Source of the DNA: CAZAQB01 sp964487155
GTDB taxonomy: Bacteria > Pseudomonadota > Gammaproteobacteria > Nitrococcales > Nitrococcaceae
Direction: 5' to 3'
DNA length: 39,066 bases
NCBI GenBank assembly: GCA_964487155.1
Contig: CAZAQB010000014.1
Coordinates: forward strand, 1 to 39,066
Position 1 is the first letter of the stretch; every line of letters starts with the position of its first letter. Under the pieces are notes generated by a model. That model made no database searches. It was not told the origin of the DNA and saw only the letters and a list, made by a program, of their open reading frames with translations. The translations under genes were made by a program, and so were the position numbers. This document shows, in pieces, positions 1 to 6,608 of the stretch.

Positions 1-58
1 GTCGAGGAAGCGTCCCAGCAGCCACCCCCGTCACACGGACTGGATAGGAGATCCAATA

Positions 59-562
59 GTGGCTACCAACCTTGTTTCCGGTTCCCTCCCCGCCGACACC
101 AGGCAGCAGATCTTCGACCTCATCGACCAGGCCAAGGGGCTGATGCCCTACCTGGTGGCCCTGTCCGCGGACCAGCGCCGCGACCTGCTGCACCTGGGCG
201 ACCGCACGGAGGCCTTCGTGCGCCGGGCCCAGTACATGGCCAACCGGCACACGGGCATCCTGGCCCGGGACTTCAACCTGGACGAACTGAACTCCGACCT
301 GGACCTGTACTACGGCCTGCGCGAGGTCCAGCAGGCCCTGCTGCACCTCACTGAGCTGGTGAACGACACCGTGGCCGCGGTGGGCTCGGACGCCTACAGC
401 GGCGCGCTGGACGTCTACGCCTATGCCAAGCTGGCGGACGCCGACGGCGTCAACGAGCTGCGGGCGCTGATGTCCCGCCGGTTCCAGGGCCAGGGCCAGG
501 GCGGTTCCGCTATTCCGGGGCAACCCCCGGAGGAACCCGCGGCGGCGCCTGTCCCGGCCTAG
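59..562 (+). CDS. Conserved protein of unknown function
   Basis: A 167-residue soluble protein with no signal peptide or membrane segment. The GTG start is chosen because a TAGGAG ribosome binding site sits 8 bases upstream. Residues 1-140 look mostly helical, and the last 25 residues are a Gly/Gln then Pro/Ala-rich tail that is probably disordered. The pattern of an N-terminal SGSLP motif, a middle section with GDRTEAFVRRA and a later VGSDAYSGALDVYAYAK resembles an uncharacterised family I recall from several bacterial phyla, but I cannot name a Pfam entry. It stands alone: nothing upstream is visible, and a GC-rich hairpin follows ten bases after the stop. Function unknown; that it is a real gene is well supported by the ribosome binding site and uniform codon usage. 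Confidence 0.8.
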   Translation: MATNLVSGSLPADTRQQIFDLIDQAKGLMPYLVALSADQRRDLLHLGDRTEAFVRRAQYMANRHTGILARDFNLDELNSDLDLYYGLREVQQALLHLTELVNDTVAAVGSDAYSGALDVYAYAKLADADGVNELRALMSRRFQGQGQGGSAIPGQPPEEPAAAPVPA

Positions 563-571
563 TGCCACCGG

Positions 572-597
572 CCGGGGCCGCTCCCGGGCGGCCCCGG
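572..597 (+). terminator. GC-rich hairpin after the first gene
   Basis: A perfect 10-bp stem (CCGGGGCCGC / GCGGCCCCGG) closes a 6-base loop and begins ten bases after the preceding stop codon. No strong T-tract follows, so it may be a weak or factor-assisted terminator, or an mRNA-stabilising 3' hairpin. Confidence 0.5.
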
Positions 598-741
598 TCA
601 CGTCTCCCTATCCAGTCCGGCTGCAAGCCGCCGGCACCGCACCCGGCCACTGATCCGCAGCCCGATTCCCGGCCTCGCCCCGGGCCTGCAACCCCTTCCA
701 CCCCCTCCCGGCACAAACTGCCGGGTCCGCCGAGCGAACGG

Positions 742-1075
742 GTTCGGTCCCGGGGGGTGGTCGGTTCGTGCGGCGAGGCCTCCGGTTCGCTCGCGCAGCG
801 AACCGGTTCGCTCCGGGAGGTCTCGAGTTCGCTCCGGCAGCGAACTGGTTCGTGCGCGGGAGGGGTCCGACCCCCTCGCCGGCCCCGGCAGTTCGTCGCC
901 GGAGCGAACTGACGCGGTGCGGAACCCCGCCAGTTCGCTCCGGCACTGAACCAGTTCGCTCCCGGAGGTCTCCGGTTCGTTCCCGAAGGGGGTGGGACCA
1001 CCCCCGGCAGGGGGTCGGACCACCCCCCATGGGGGGTCGCACCCCCTCGGCCAGGGGGTTGGACCCCCTGTGCCA
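742..1075. repeat. 21-bp minisatellite running into a 22-bp palindromic array
   Basis: GTTCG occurs on the plus strand at 742, 764, 785, 806, 827, 848, 891, 933, 954 and 975, that is, at steps of 21 bases (once 22, and 42-43 where a unit has diverged). Typical units start GTTCGCTCCGG. Many units also carry the complement GCGAAC, making short palindromes such as GCGAACCGGTTCGC at 798-811. From 988 a second unit takes over with a period of exactly 22: GGGGGT begins at 988, 1010, 1032 and 1054, each within a near-palindrome like GGGGGTCGGACCACCCCC; a related copy lies inside the first array at 862. Six-frame translations contain Arg/Ser/Pro-rich heptad repeats, but no frame has a convincing start and ribosome binding site. 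Confidence 0.8.
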
Positions 1076-1079
1076 CCGG

Positions 1080-1395
1080 CGGCCGCCTTCTACCTCCACG
1101 GCCTGCGGCAGGGCAGCCTGCTGAAGGAGGCCGCGCCGAGTCGCCCGGGGGCGGCCTTCAAGGCAAGGCCGAGATCTAGCGGACCCGCGCCTCCTGCCGG
1201 CCTGGAGGAGCTCCATGCCACGCGGACGCGGCAGGGCGCTGATGCCGCTGCGGCGCCGGGTGAAGCCGCAGTGGTTCATCAACATCCAGACCTCGACGAT
1301 CCCGGCCGCCATTGGCGCTGATGGCGTCCCCGTCGCGTCCGCCCTGTTTCGGATATTGCGTTTGTGCTGCGATTTCACTAGCGTCGACCTGATTA
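1080..1395. other. Stretch with no supported gene
   Basis: Short open frames exist on both strands, but none shows a recognisable family. The best-looking one starts at 1215 behind GGAGGAGCTCC and runs into the inverted-repeat element at 1396. Its first 60 residues match nothing I know, and its remainder is low-complexity. I treat the stretch as non-coding or as decayed sequence. Confidence 0.4.
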
Positions 1396-1562
1396 TGTCT
1401 CTGTCTCAGCCGGACCAAGAATCGCGGCGAGGGCGCCGCTCCCACAGGAGTTGTTCCCCGGCGCCTGCCCGAGGCCCCCCTGTGGGAGGCCCGCCCTCGG
1501 GGCGATTGGGCGCCGGGCAATGTCGCTGGGCCTCGATCAGCCGACCAGCTGAGACAGAGACA
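1396..1562. mobile_element. Candidate MITE with 15-bp perfect inverted ends
   Basis: TGTCTCTGTCTCAGC (1396-1410) recurs as its exact reverse complement GCTGAGACAGAGACA (1548-1562). Outside the perfect core the match continues imperfectly through ACCTGA on both sides, giving about 24 bp of inverted ends. The 137-bp interior is GC-rich with its own short palindromes and no transposase. Size and structure fit a non-autonomous inverted-repeat element. No clear target-site duplication was seen, so a large cruciform or regulatory palindrome remains possible. Confidence 0.5.
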
Positions 1563-1586
1563 GACTCAGGTGCGTCGAATTGAATG

Positions 1587-1610
1587 CAAGGCATCAAGGC
1601 ATCAAGGCAT
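1587..1610 (+). repeat. Three tandem copies of an 8-bp unit
   Basis: CAAGGCAT is repeated three times without interruption directly upstream of the antitoxin ribosome binding site (GAGGAGGG, about 1612-1619). An in-frame ATG at 1584 would place the repeat inside the reading frame, so copy-number change could shift that frame. The better start at 1626 lies beyond the repeat. Confidence 0.85.
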
Positions 1611-1625
1611 CGAGGAGGGCTGGGC

Positions 1626-2078
1626 ATGAGCGCGGCTGAAAAGAATACCGCGTTGCCCGACACGGAGACCGCCGAGCTGGCCCGCGCCAGCGCCTCGGAA
1701 CTCAGTCAGTTGCTGGCCCACCGCCCCACTTTGGGGCGGGCCCGCGTCCAGCTGGACGGCACCGAGCTGGTTCTGCCGCGGCACGCCCTCGCCCTGTTGC
1801 GCGATCTCCTGGCAGAGATGGCCCAGGGCAATGCCGTCACCATCGTTCCCACTCACGCCGAGCTGACCACGCAGCAGGCGGCTGACGTGCTGAACGTTTC
1901 CCGCCCCCATCTGATCAAGTTGCTGGAGGAAGGGGTCATCGCGTTCACTCGGGTCGGCACTCATCGGCGCATCCGCTATCAGGACCTGATGGCCTACCAG
2001 GTGCAGCGGGAGCGTGAAAGTCAGGAGGCGATGGACGCGTTGGTGGCCCAGGCCCAGGAGCTGGGCATGGGCTACTGA
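1626..2078 (+). CDS. HTH (excisionase-type) antitoxin of a PIN toxin pair
   Basis: A 150-residue DNA-binding protein. The ATG at 1626 is preferred over one 14 codons earlier because a strong GAGGAGGG site lies about 7 bases upstream. Residues 80-125 form a MerR/excisionase-type helix-turn-helix (LTTQQAADVLNVSRPHLIKL, followed by a GVIAFTRVGTHRRIRYQDL wing). The N-terminal 75 residues are helical and probably serve in dimerisation or toxin binding. The stop codon overlaps the start of the PIN gene by one base (TGATG), the usual sign of translational coupling in a toxin-antitoxin operon. By analogy with such pairs it should bind and neutralise the toxin and repress their shared promoter, with the upstream tandem and inverted repeats as possible sites. 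Family call is confident; antitoxin role is inferred from context. Confidence 0.85.
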   Translation: MSAAEKNTALPDTETAELARASASELSQLLAHRPTLGRARVQLDGTELVLPRHALALLRDLLAEMAQGNAVTIVPTHAELTTQQAADVLNVSRPHLIKLLEEGVIAFTRVGTHRRIRYQDLMAYQVQRERESQEAMDALVAQAQELGMGY

Positions 2079-2641
2079 TGCGCTTCGTCGTTGTGTACGA
2101 CGCCTGCGTACCGTATCCCGCCCCCTTGAGAGACTTCCTGATCCGTCTGCCGGCAGCCGGCCTGTTTGCTGCCAAGTGGACAGAGCGGATCCATGACGAG
2201 TGGACACGCAGCGTGCTGGCGAAGCGGCCCGAGCTGTCGGATCGCCTGCCACGGACGCGCGGGCTGATGGATCGGGCCATCCCGGACTGCCTGGTTCATG
2301 GATACGAGCCGCTGATCGACGCACTCCAGCTCCCCGACCCGGACGACCGGCATGTGCTGGCGGCTGCAATCCGTGCCGGGGCGCAACTCATTGTGACGTT
2401 GAATATTAGGGACTTTCCGGTGGAGGCCCTGAGCGCGTACGACATCGAGGCGGTGCATCCCGATGCCTTTGTGGAACAGCAGAAGGACCTGCACGAAGCC
2501 GCGGTGGTCAGCGTGGCGAAACAGCATCGTGCCTCGCTCAGGAGCCCAGCCCTGTCCACCGCCGAGTATCTGGACACACTGGCCGCCCAAGGCCTGATCG
2601 TTACCGCCGACCGCCTGAAGCCTTTCTCGGACGTGATATGA
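2078..2641 (+). CDS. PIN-domain toxin, probable ribonuclease
   Basis: A 187-residue PIN-domain protein paired with the upstream HTH antitoxin. The expected acidic residues are visible: D8 in VVVYDAC, E41 in IHDEW, and D87/D89/D90 in LPDPDDRHVLAAA, followed by the core LIVTLNIRDF that closes the PIN fold. PIN toxins cleave RNA (often tRNA or rRNA) using Mg2+ coordinated by these residues. The C-terminal 55 residues extend beyond the minimal fold, as in the longer HTH-coupled group that differs from classic VapC. No own ribosome binding site is evident; translation probably depends on the overlapping antitoxin gene. A GCTCGAC/GTCGAGC hairpin at 2658-2674 may end the transcript. The exact RNA target cannot be read from the sequence. 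Confidence 0.85.
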   Translation: MRFVVVYDACVPYPAPLRDFLIRLPAAGLFAAKWTERIHDEWTRSVLAKRPELSDRLPRTRGLMDRAIPDCLVHGYEPLIDALQLPDPDDRHVLAAAIRAGAQLIVTLNIRDFPVEALSAYDIEAVHPDAFVEQQKDLHEAAVVSVAKQHRASLRSPALSTAEYLDTLAAQGLIVTADRLKPFSDVI

Positions 2642-2920
2642 CACCCGGGGTGAAGGTGCTCGACTGCGTCGAGCGGATTGCCGACTCGCGCAGAGTCCCT
2701 GCCGGTATCGCTTGGCCAGTACGCCGTCGCCTGGCGTGGTGGCCAGCCGGCCAACATCGTGCCGGGTGCCCTTGGCGATGTCGCCTCCCATCGGCTTGAG
2801 CGCCCGGCCTCGGCGTCCGCAGCCCGAGGGTCCGGCCCGCAGCCCGTCGGGGATGGCGAGAGCTTGTAATGAGCCAGGTTGGCCAGCGAGAAACCCCGGC
2901 CCGGACGCGCGGATGTCGGT
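2642..2920. other. Unassigned stretch between the PIN toxin and the transglycosylase
   Basis: It begins with two small hairpins (CACCC/GGGTG near 2642, GCTCGAC/GTCGAGC at 2658-2674). Both strands are open over much of the stretch (for example plus 2678-2869, and two long minus frames), but no frame has a convincing ribosome binding site or a family signature. It may be a decayed gene or insertion-sequence remnant; I cannot name it. Confidence 0.4.
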
Positions 2921-3661
2921 ATGCCGGTAAGGTCCCGCCGCGCCAGGGGCCGGCGCAAGTATGCCGCCACGCGGCGCACGGCCGTCGCCCTGCTGCGCGG
3001 CTGGTGGCGCCTGGGCTGGCGCGGGCAGCTGGAGGCCGTGGCCCTGGCCGGCGTGCTGGTGCTCACCGCCGGCGCCGCGGTGCTGCTCTGGCCCACCGCG
3101 CCTCCGCCGGGTACCGCGGACCTGTGCGCGATCTTCGACTACCAGCCGCGCTGGTATGACTATGCCCGCGCCTCGGAGCAGCGCTGGGGCACCCCCATTG
3201 CCGTGCAGATGGCCATCGTCCGCCAGGAGTCCAGCTTCCGGCAGTTCGTGCGCCCGCCGCGCCAGCGCCTGTGGGGTTTCATCCCCTGGCGGCGCCCCTC
3301 CAGTGCCTATGGCTACGCCCAGGCCGTCGACCCCACCTGGGGTGAATACCTGGAGGACGCAGGCGAGCGCTTCGCCCGCCGCACCCACATGCGCCATGCC
3401 CTGGATTTCGTGGGCTGGTACAACCAGCGCAGCCACTCCCGCCTGGGCCTGGACAAGAGCGATGCCCGGCGGCTGTACATCGCCTACCACGAGGGTCATG
3501 CCGGCTACCGGCGCGGCCACTGGCGTGACAAGCCCTTCCTGCTGCGCGCCCTCGATCGGCTGGAGCGCACCGCCGCGGCATACGCCGGGCAACTGGCCGA
3601 GTGCGAGGATCGCTTCCGCTGCCGGCGCTTCTGGCAGGTGGGGCCGTTCTGCCGGCAATAG
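2921..3661 (+). CDS. Lytic transglycosylase-like membrane-anchored protein
   Basis: A 246-residue protein if started at the ATG at 2921; a TTG at 2879 would add 14 residues but has no good ribosome binding site. Residues 1-35 are strongly basic, followed by one membrane segment at about 37-57 (EAVALAGVLVLTAGAAVLLW), so the rest should be periplasmic. The SLT/lysozyme-like catalytic core is seen at IVRQESSFR with the probable catalytic Glu at 103, then SSAYGYAQAVDPTWGEY, and a later YNQRSHSRLGL and IAYHEGHAGYRRGHW. Such enzymes cleave the MurNAc-GlcNAc bond of peptidoglycan to make anhydromuropeptides. The C-terminus has two Cys (CEDRFRC) that could form a disulfide, consistent with export. 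It appears to be a single-gene unit. Family call is good; the physiological role (turnover, insertion of envelope complexes) is open. Confidence 0.85.
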   Translation: MPVRSRRARGRRKYAATRRTAVALLRGWWRLGWRGQLEAVALAGVLVLTAGAAVLLWPTAPPPGTADLCAIFDYQPRWYDYARASEQRWGTPIAVQMAIVRQESSFRQFVRPPRQRLWGFIPWRRPSSAYGYAQAVDPTWGEYLEDAGERFARRTHMRHALDFVGWYNQRSHSRLGLDKSDARRLYIAYHEGHAGYRRGHWRDKPFLLRALDRLERTAAAYAGQLAECEDRFRCRRFWQVGPFCRQ

Positions 3662-4321
3662 AGCGCTCGGCCTCTGCTGCGTGGGCGCCCGGGAAACGGT
3701 GACCAAAGCGGTCATCAGACAGGCAGTGTCTGCGCTGTAAAACCGGGAGGTATATGATCAGAAAACGATTTTGAGCGACTTTGAAGCGGACGGAGAAACG
3801 GACATCACGCCGACCCCGGGCGGCGCGGCCGAGGACCGTGGCGAGGCCATCGCGCTGGATGCGGGGACAGTTTCCGGAGAAAACCATCATGAAGATGGCG
3901 GACCGGGCCCCCTGGTCCAGGCCCGTGCCGGCCTGCCGCGGTTTGCTGCGGCGCTGCACTGATGCCATGCTCCTGGCGTAATCAAGCACCAGCAGGCGCA
4001 GGAAGCGACATGAGCACTTCCATGATGCCGGGCGGCATCGGCTTGGTCTGACCGCACCACTGCCAGCGCCCGCAGTCCCGTGGGCCACCGTTGCCGATGT
4101 CCTGTCGGCACTGTCCGAGCCCTCCTACCTGGACTATATCCGCACCTTCGCGATCCTCGCGGGCGCCATCGCTACGAGCCATGGCGTCTGCCCAGGCCGG
4201 CTTACTGATCCCACGGATATCCAGGGCGGTACCGGTGCGCCTCGCCATCCTGGGGCCGGAACTCAACGGGTACCCGCTCCGGTAGCTGGACCCCGCCGGC
4301 ACCGGCCCTTAGCCTGGGGCA
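3662..4321. other. 660-bp stretch with no supported gene
   Basis: Several short frames occur but none has both a start signal and a known family. A plus-strand frame near 4090-4200 reads DVLSALSEPSYLDYIRTF, which looks protein-like and may be a remnant of a lost gene. At 4205-4240 about 30 of 37 bases match the 5' end of the carrier gene at 11276 (ATCCC, GGATATCCAGGGCGGT and GGTGCGCC are shared), translating there as IPRISRAVPVR against IPWISRAVQVR. The stretch probably also contains the promoter of the antiporter operon that starts at 4322, but I could not identify it convincingly. Confidence 0.45.
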
Positions 4322-4867
4322 ATGGCCCAGGAGCGCAGCACCCACGACGCCACGCCGCCCGCGGGAACCTCGCTGGGTTTCTGGCGTGGCTATCTCCGGC
4401 GCCTGGGCCTGTTTTTCGGCATCTGGCTGCTGCTCACGGAGGCAGCCGCCGACGGGCTGGTGTTCGGCGCCGCCGCCTCGGCTCTGGGCGCTGCCAGCGC
4501 CCTGGCGGAGCGCGGCGCCTCCTGGCCCCTGGACCTGATGGGCTGGCTGCGTTTCCTGCCCTGGTTCCTGCTGCGCTCCCTGGTGGCCGGGTGGGACGTG
4601 CTGGGCCGGGCGCTGAGCCCGCGGCGCCCGCTGGACCCGGACTGGCTGGACTTCGAGACCCGGCTGGTGAACCCGGCGGCCCGGCGCCTGCTGGCGGGCA
4701 CGGTCAGCCTGCTGCCGGGCACGCTCGTGGCCCGCCTGGAGGGCGCGCGGCTGCTGGTGCACGTGCTGGACCGCCGCCGGCCGGTGGCCGCCGAACTGCG
4801 GGAGCTGGAGACGCGCATCGCCGCCCTCTACAGGAATGAACCCCGCTTGCCGGAGGGGGTGCGGTGA
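4322..4867 (+). CDS. mrpE: Na+/H+ antiporter subunit E (MrpE/MnhE family)
   Basis: First gene of an eight-gene operon for a multisubunit cation/proton antiporter. The 181-residue product has two or three N-terminal membrane helices (LGLFFGIWLLLTEAAADGL, a second Ala-rich helix and FLPWFLLRSLVAGW), then a cytoplasmic domain with the family pattern NPAARRLLAGTVSLLPGTL and VHVLDRR. MrpE is an accessory subunit near the MrpFG bundle. The start is preceded only by a weak purine-rich stretch (TGGGG). The last four bases overlap the GTG start of the next gene. The order E first, then F and G, is that of archaeal Mbh complexes rather than bacterial mrpABCDEFG. Confidence 0.92.
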   Translation: MAQERSTHDATPPAGTSLGFWRGYLRRLGLFFGIWLLLTEAAADGLVFGAAASALGAASALAERGASWPLDLMGWLRFLPWFLLRSLVAGWDVLGRALSPRRPLDPDWLDFETRLVNPAARRLLAGTVSLLPGTLVARLEGARLLVHVLDRRRPVAAELRELETRIAALYRNEPRLPEGVR

Positions 4868-5139
4868 GCACCGCCTTCGTGACCGTTGCCATCGTCATCC
4901 TGCTGTCCCTGCTGGTGGGGCTGGTACGGGTGGCGTTCACCGGAGAACCCGTGCAGCGCATGATGGCCGCCCAGCTTCTGGGCACCGGCAGCGTGGGCAC
5001 CCTGGTGGCACTTGCCGCGGCCGGCGATCTGCCGGTGCTGCTGGACATCGGCCTCGTGTTCGCCGCCCTGTCCGCCGTTGCCGTGGTCGCCTTCGTGCAC
5101 AGAATCTGGCGTGCCGGCGAGGCCCTGCACGATGACTGA
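4864..5139 (+). CDS. mrpF: Antiporter subunit F (MrpF/MnhF family)
   Basis: A 91-residue, three-helix membrane protein starting at a GTG that overlaps the mrpE stop. Helices are visible at about residues 3-25 (VTVAIVILLSLLVGLVRVAF), 36-54 and 58-80. The conserved middle segment GEPVQRMMAAQLLGTGSVGTL corresponds to the family region (RvvAldllst) thought to line the route toward the MrpG/MrpA helices. Its stop lies eight bases beyond the mrpG start, indicating coupled translation. Small hydrophobic subunits such as this are required for assembly of Mrp complexes. The call rests on size, helix pattern and position between E and G. Confidence 0.9.
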   Translation: MSTAFVTVAIVILLSLLVGLVRVAFTGEPVQRMMAAQLLGTGSVGTLVALAAAGDLPVLLDIGLVFAALSAVAVVAFVHRIWRAGEALHDD

Positions 5140-5425
5140 CGCTCTCGCCGTGCTGCTGGCCGGCGCCGGCGCGGTGTTCTTCCTCGGGGGCACCGCCGGG
5201 CTGCTGCGCTTCCCCGACGTCTACACCCGGCTGCACGCGCTGACCAAGGCGGACAACCTCGGCCTCGGCCTGCTGTGCCTGGGTGCCGCCCTGCACATGG
5301 GTGATCCCTGGGTGGCGGCGCGCCTGGTGCTGGTGTGGTTCCTGGTGATGGCCGCCGGCACGGTGGCCTGCCATCTGCTGGCCCGGGAAGCCCATCAGGA
5401 AGGACGCGAACCATGGCGGCGCTGA
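5132..5425 (+). CDS. mrpG: Antiporter subunit G (MrpG/MnhG family)
   Basis: A 97-residue membrane subunit beginning at ATG 5132 inside the end of mrpF. It shows the diagnostic MrpG core: LAGAGAVFFLGGTAGLLRFP, then DVYTRLHALTKADNLGLGLL, followed by a third helix LVLVWFLVMAAGTVACHLLA. The RLH-A-K-ADNLG motif is nearly invariant in MrpG. An in-frame upstream start at 5012 is rejected because it would sit entirely within mrpF without a ribosome binding site. The stop overlaps the next gene by 13 bases. Confidence 0.93.
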   Translation: MTDALAVLLAGAGAVFFLGGTAGLLRFPDVYTRLHALTKADNLGLGLLCLGAALHMGDPWVAARLVLVWFLVMAAGTVACHLLAREAHQEGREPWRR

Positions 5426-6330
5426 TCCTGCTCGATGCCTTGCTGGCGGCCGGGCTGGTGTTCGTCGCCTGGGTGGCCCTGACCGGCAGCCGGCGGTTCC
5501 GCACGGTGATTCTGTTCGTGGTGTTCGGCCTGCTGCTGGCTCTGGCATGGGCGCGGCTGGGGGCGGTGGACCTGGCATTGGCGGAGGCGGCCATCGGCGC
5601 CGGCGTCACCGGCGCCCTGTTCATGGCCGCCCTGGACCGCCTGCGTCGGGAGCGCAACCGGGATCCGCACCCGGGGCCGGTGGGGCTGGCGGCCCCCGCG
5701 CTGCTGGCGGCCGGGCTGGCGGGCGCCGGCATCGTGGGCGTGCTGGGCCAGCAGCCGGTCAGCGGGCCGCCCTGGGCAGATGCCATGGCTGGCAGCGGCG
5801 TGGATCATCCGGTGACGGCGGTGCTGCTGGGATTCCGGGCCTACGACACGCTTCTGGAGATCGCGGTTCTGTTCGGCGCAGGGGCCGCGGTGCACGGGCT
5901 GGGCCTGGCGAAGCGGCCCTCCGGCACCGACGTAGGCGCCCTGCAGCGGGGGCTGCTGGGGCTGGTGGCGCCGTTGCTGGTGCTGCTCGCCCTGTATTTC
6001 CTGTGGCGCGGCAGCCACGCCCCGGGCGGCGCCTTTCAGGCCGGCGCGCTGCTGGCCGCGGCCGGCATCTTCCACCAGCTCACCTATGCGCCGGGGCTGA
6101 TGGATCGCCCGGCGCCCTGGCAGCGTCCCGCGGCGGCGGCGGGGCTGGCGGTGTTCACCGGCGCGGCGCTCCTCACCCTGGCTCTGGGGGAGGCGCTGGC
6201 CTGGCCGCCCGGCGCTGCCGGCGGCTGGATTCTCGCCATCGAGACCGCCGCCGCCGTGTCGGTGGGCGTGCTGCTGACCCAGCTGTTCGTCGGCGGCTGT
6301 CCGCCCCCTGCCGGGGAGCGCAACCGATGA
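5413..6330 (+). CDS. Fused DUF4040/MrpA-C-terminal plus MrpB antiporter subunit
   Basis: A 305-residue membrane protein combining parts that are separate in Mbh (MbhD, E, F) and split between MrpA and MrpB in bacterial Mrp. Residues 1-78 match the DUF4040/MbhD module (FGLLLALAWARLGAVDLALAEAAIGAGVTG), with the acidic residues that in MrpA and MbhD line the putative ion path. Residues about 95-160 form a linker with one membrane segment and a periplasmic loop, like MbhE. Residues 165-300 are MnhB-like (FRAYDTLLEIAVLF, and HAPGGAFQAGALLAAAGIF). About nine to ten helices are expected. Start ATG 5413 lies within the end of mrpG; the stop shares ATGA with the next start. The NuoL-like front half of MrpA is not fused here but is probably supplied by a later subunit. 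Confidence 0.88.
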   Translation: MAALILLDALLAAGLVFVAWVALTGSRRFRTVILFVVFGLLLALAWARLGAVDLALAEAAIGAGVTGALFMAALDRLRRERNRDPHPGPVGLAAPALLAAGLAGAGIVGVLGQQPVSGPPWADAMAGSGVDHPVTAVLLGFRAYDTLLEIAVLFGAGAAVHGLGLAKRPSGTDVGALQRGLLGLVAPLLVLLALYFLWRGSHAPGGAFQAGALLAAAGIFHQLTYAPGLMDRPAPWQRPAAAAGLAVFTGAALLTLALGEALAWPPGAAGGWILAIETAAAVSVGVLLTQLFVGGCPPPAGERNR

Positions 6331-6608
6331 GCGCCGGCATCTACGTGGGCACGGGCATGTTTCTCGCCGTGCTGGGGTTGGTGGCCGCCTTCCGGCACGA
6401 CGACGGCCTGCACCGGCTGGTGGCCTTGAATGTGGCCGGCAGCGGCGTGTTCCTGGCTCTGGTGGCTGGCGCCACGGCGACCCGCAGCGACCCGATCGCC
6501 CATGCTCTGGTGCTGACCGGCATCGTCGTGGCCGTCTCGGTCACCGGCGTGGCGCTGGTGCTGATGGTCCGCCTGGCCGAGCGCAGCCAGCGCGCCGGCC
6601 GCCGGTGA
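6327..6608 (+). CDS. mrpC: Antiporter subunit C (MrpC/MnhC, NuoK family)
   Basis: A 93-residue, three-helix protein of the NuoK/MnhC family, starting in an ATGA overlap with the preceding fusion gene. Helices cover about residues 3-20, 29-48 and 56-82. Features include the helix-2 region LHRLVALNVAGSGVFLALVA and helix 3 with DPIAHALVLTGIVVAVSVTG, where the DP-PQALVLT-IVI pattern of MnhC is recognisable (here DPIAHALVLT). NuoK-like subunits carry buried acidic residues in the proton pathway. The next gene starts at a GTG overlapping this stop by four bases. Confidence 0.9.
   Translation: MSAGIYVGTGMFLAVLGLVAAFRHDDGLHRLVALNVAGSGVFLALVAGATATRSDPIAHALVLTGIVVAVSVTGVALVLMVRLAERSQRAGRR

Noticed and set aside
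742..1075. CRISPR array
   Set aside because: The period is only 21-22 bp with no unique spacers, and the units themselves are palindromic and variable. No cas genes are in the window.
562..1378. Arg/Ser/Pro-rich proteins encoded by the minisatellite
   Set aside because: All six frames are open because of the repeat itself. There is no start signal, and heptad-like translations follow automatically from a 21-bp period.
1215..1583. 122-codon gene ending just before the antitoxin
   Set aside because: It has a fair ribosome binding site, but its second half is the inverted-repeat element and nothing in it resembles a protein family.
2072..3715. 547-codon minus-strand frame across the PIN toxin and transglycosylase
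   Set aside because: It covers two well-supported plus-strand genes and has a shadow-type composition.
5012..5425. Longer mrpG from a start at 5012
   Set aside because: The extra 40 codons lie inside mrpF in another frame and do not belong to the MrpG family; ATG 5132 gives the normal family length.
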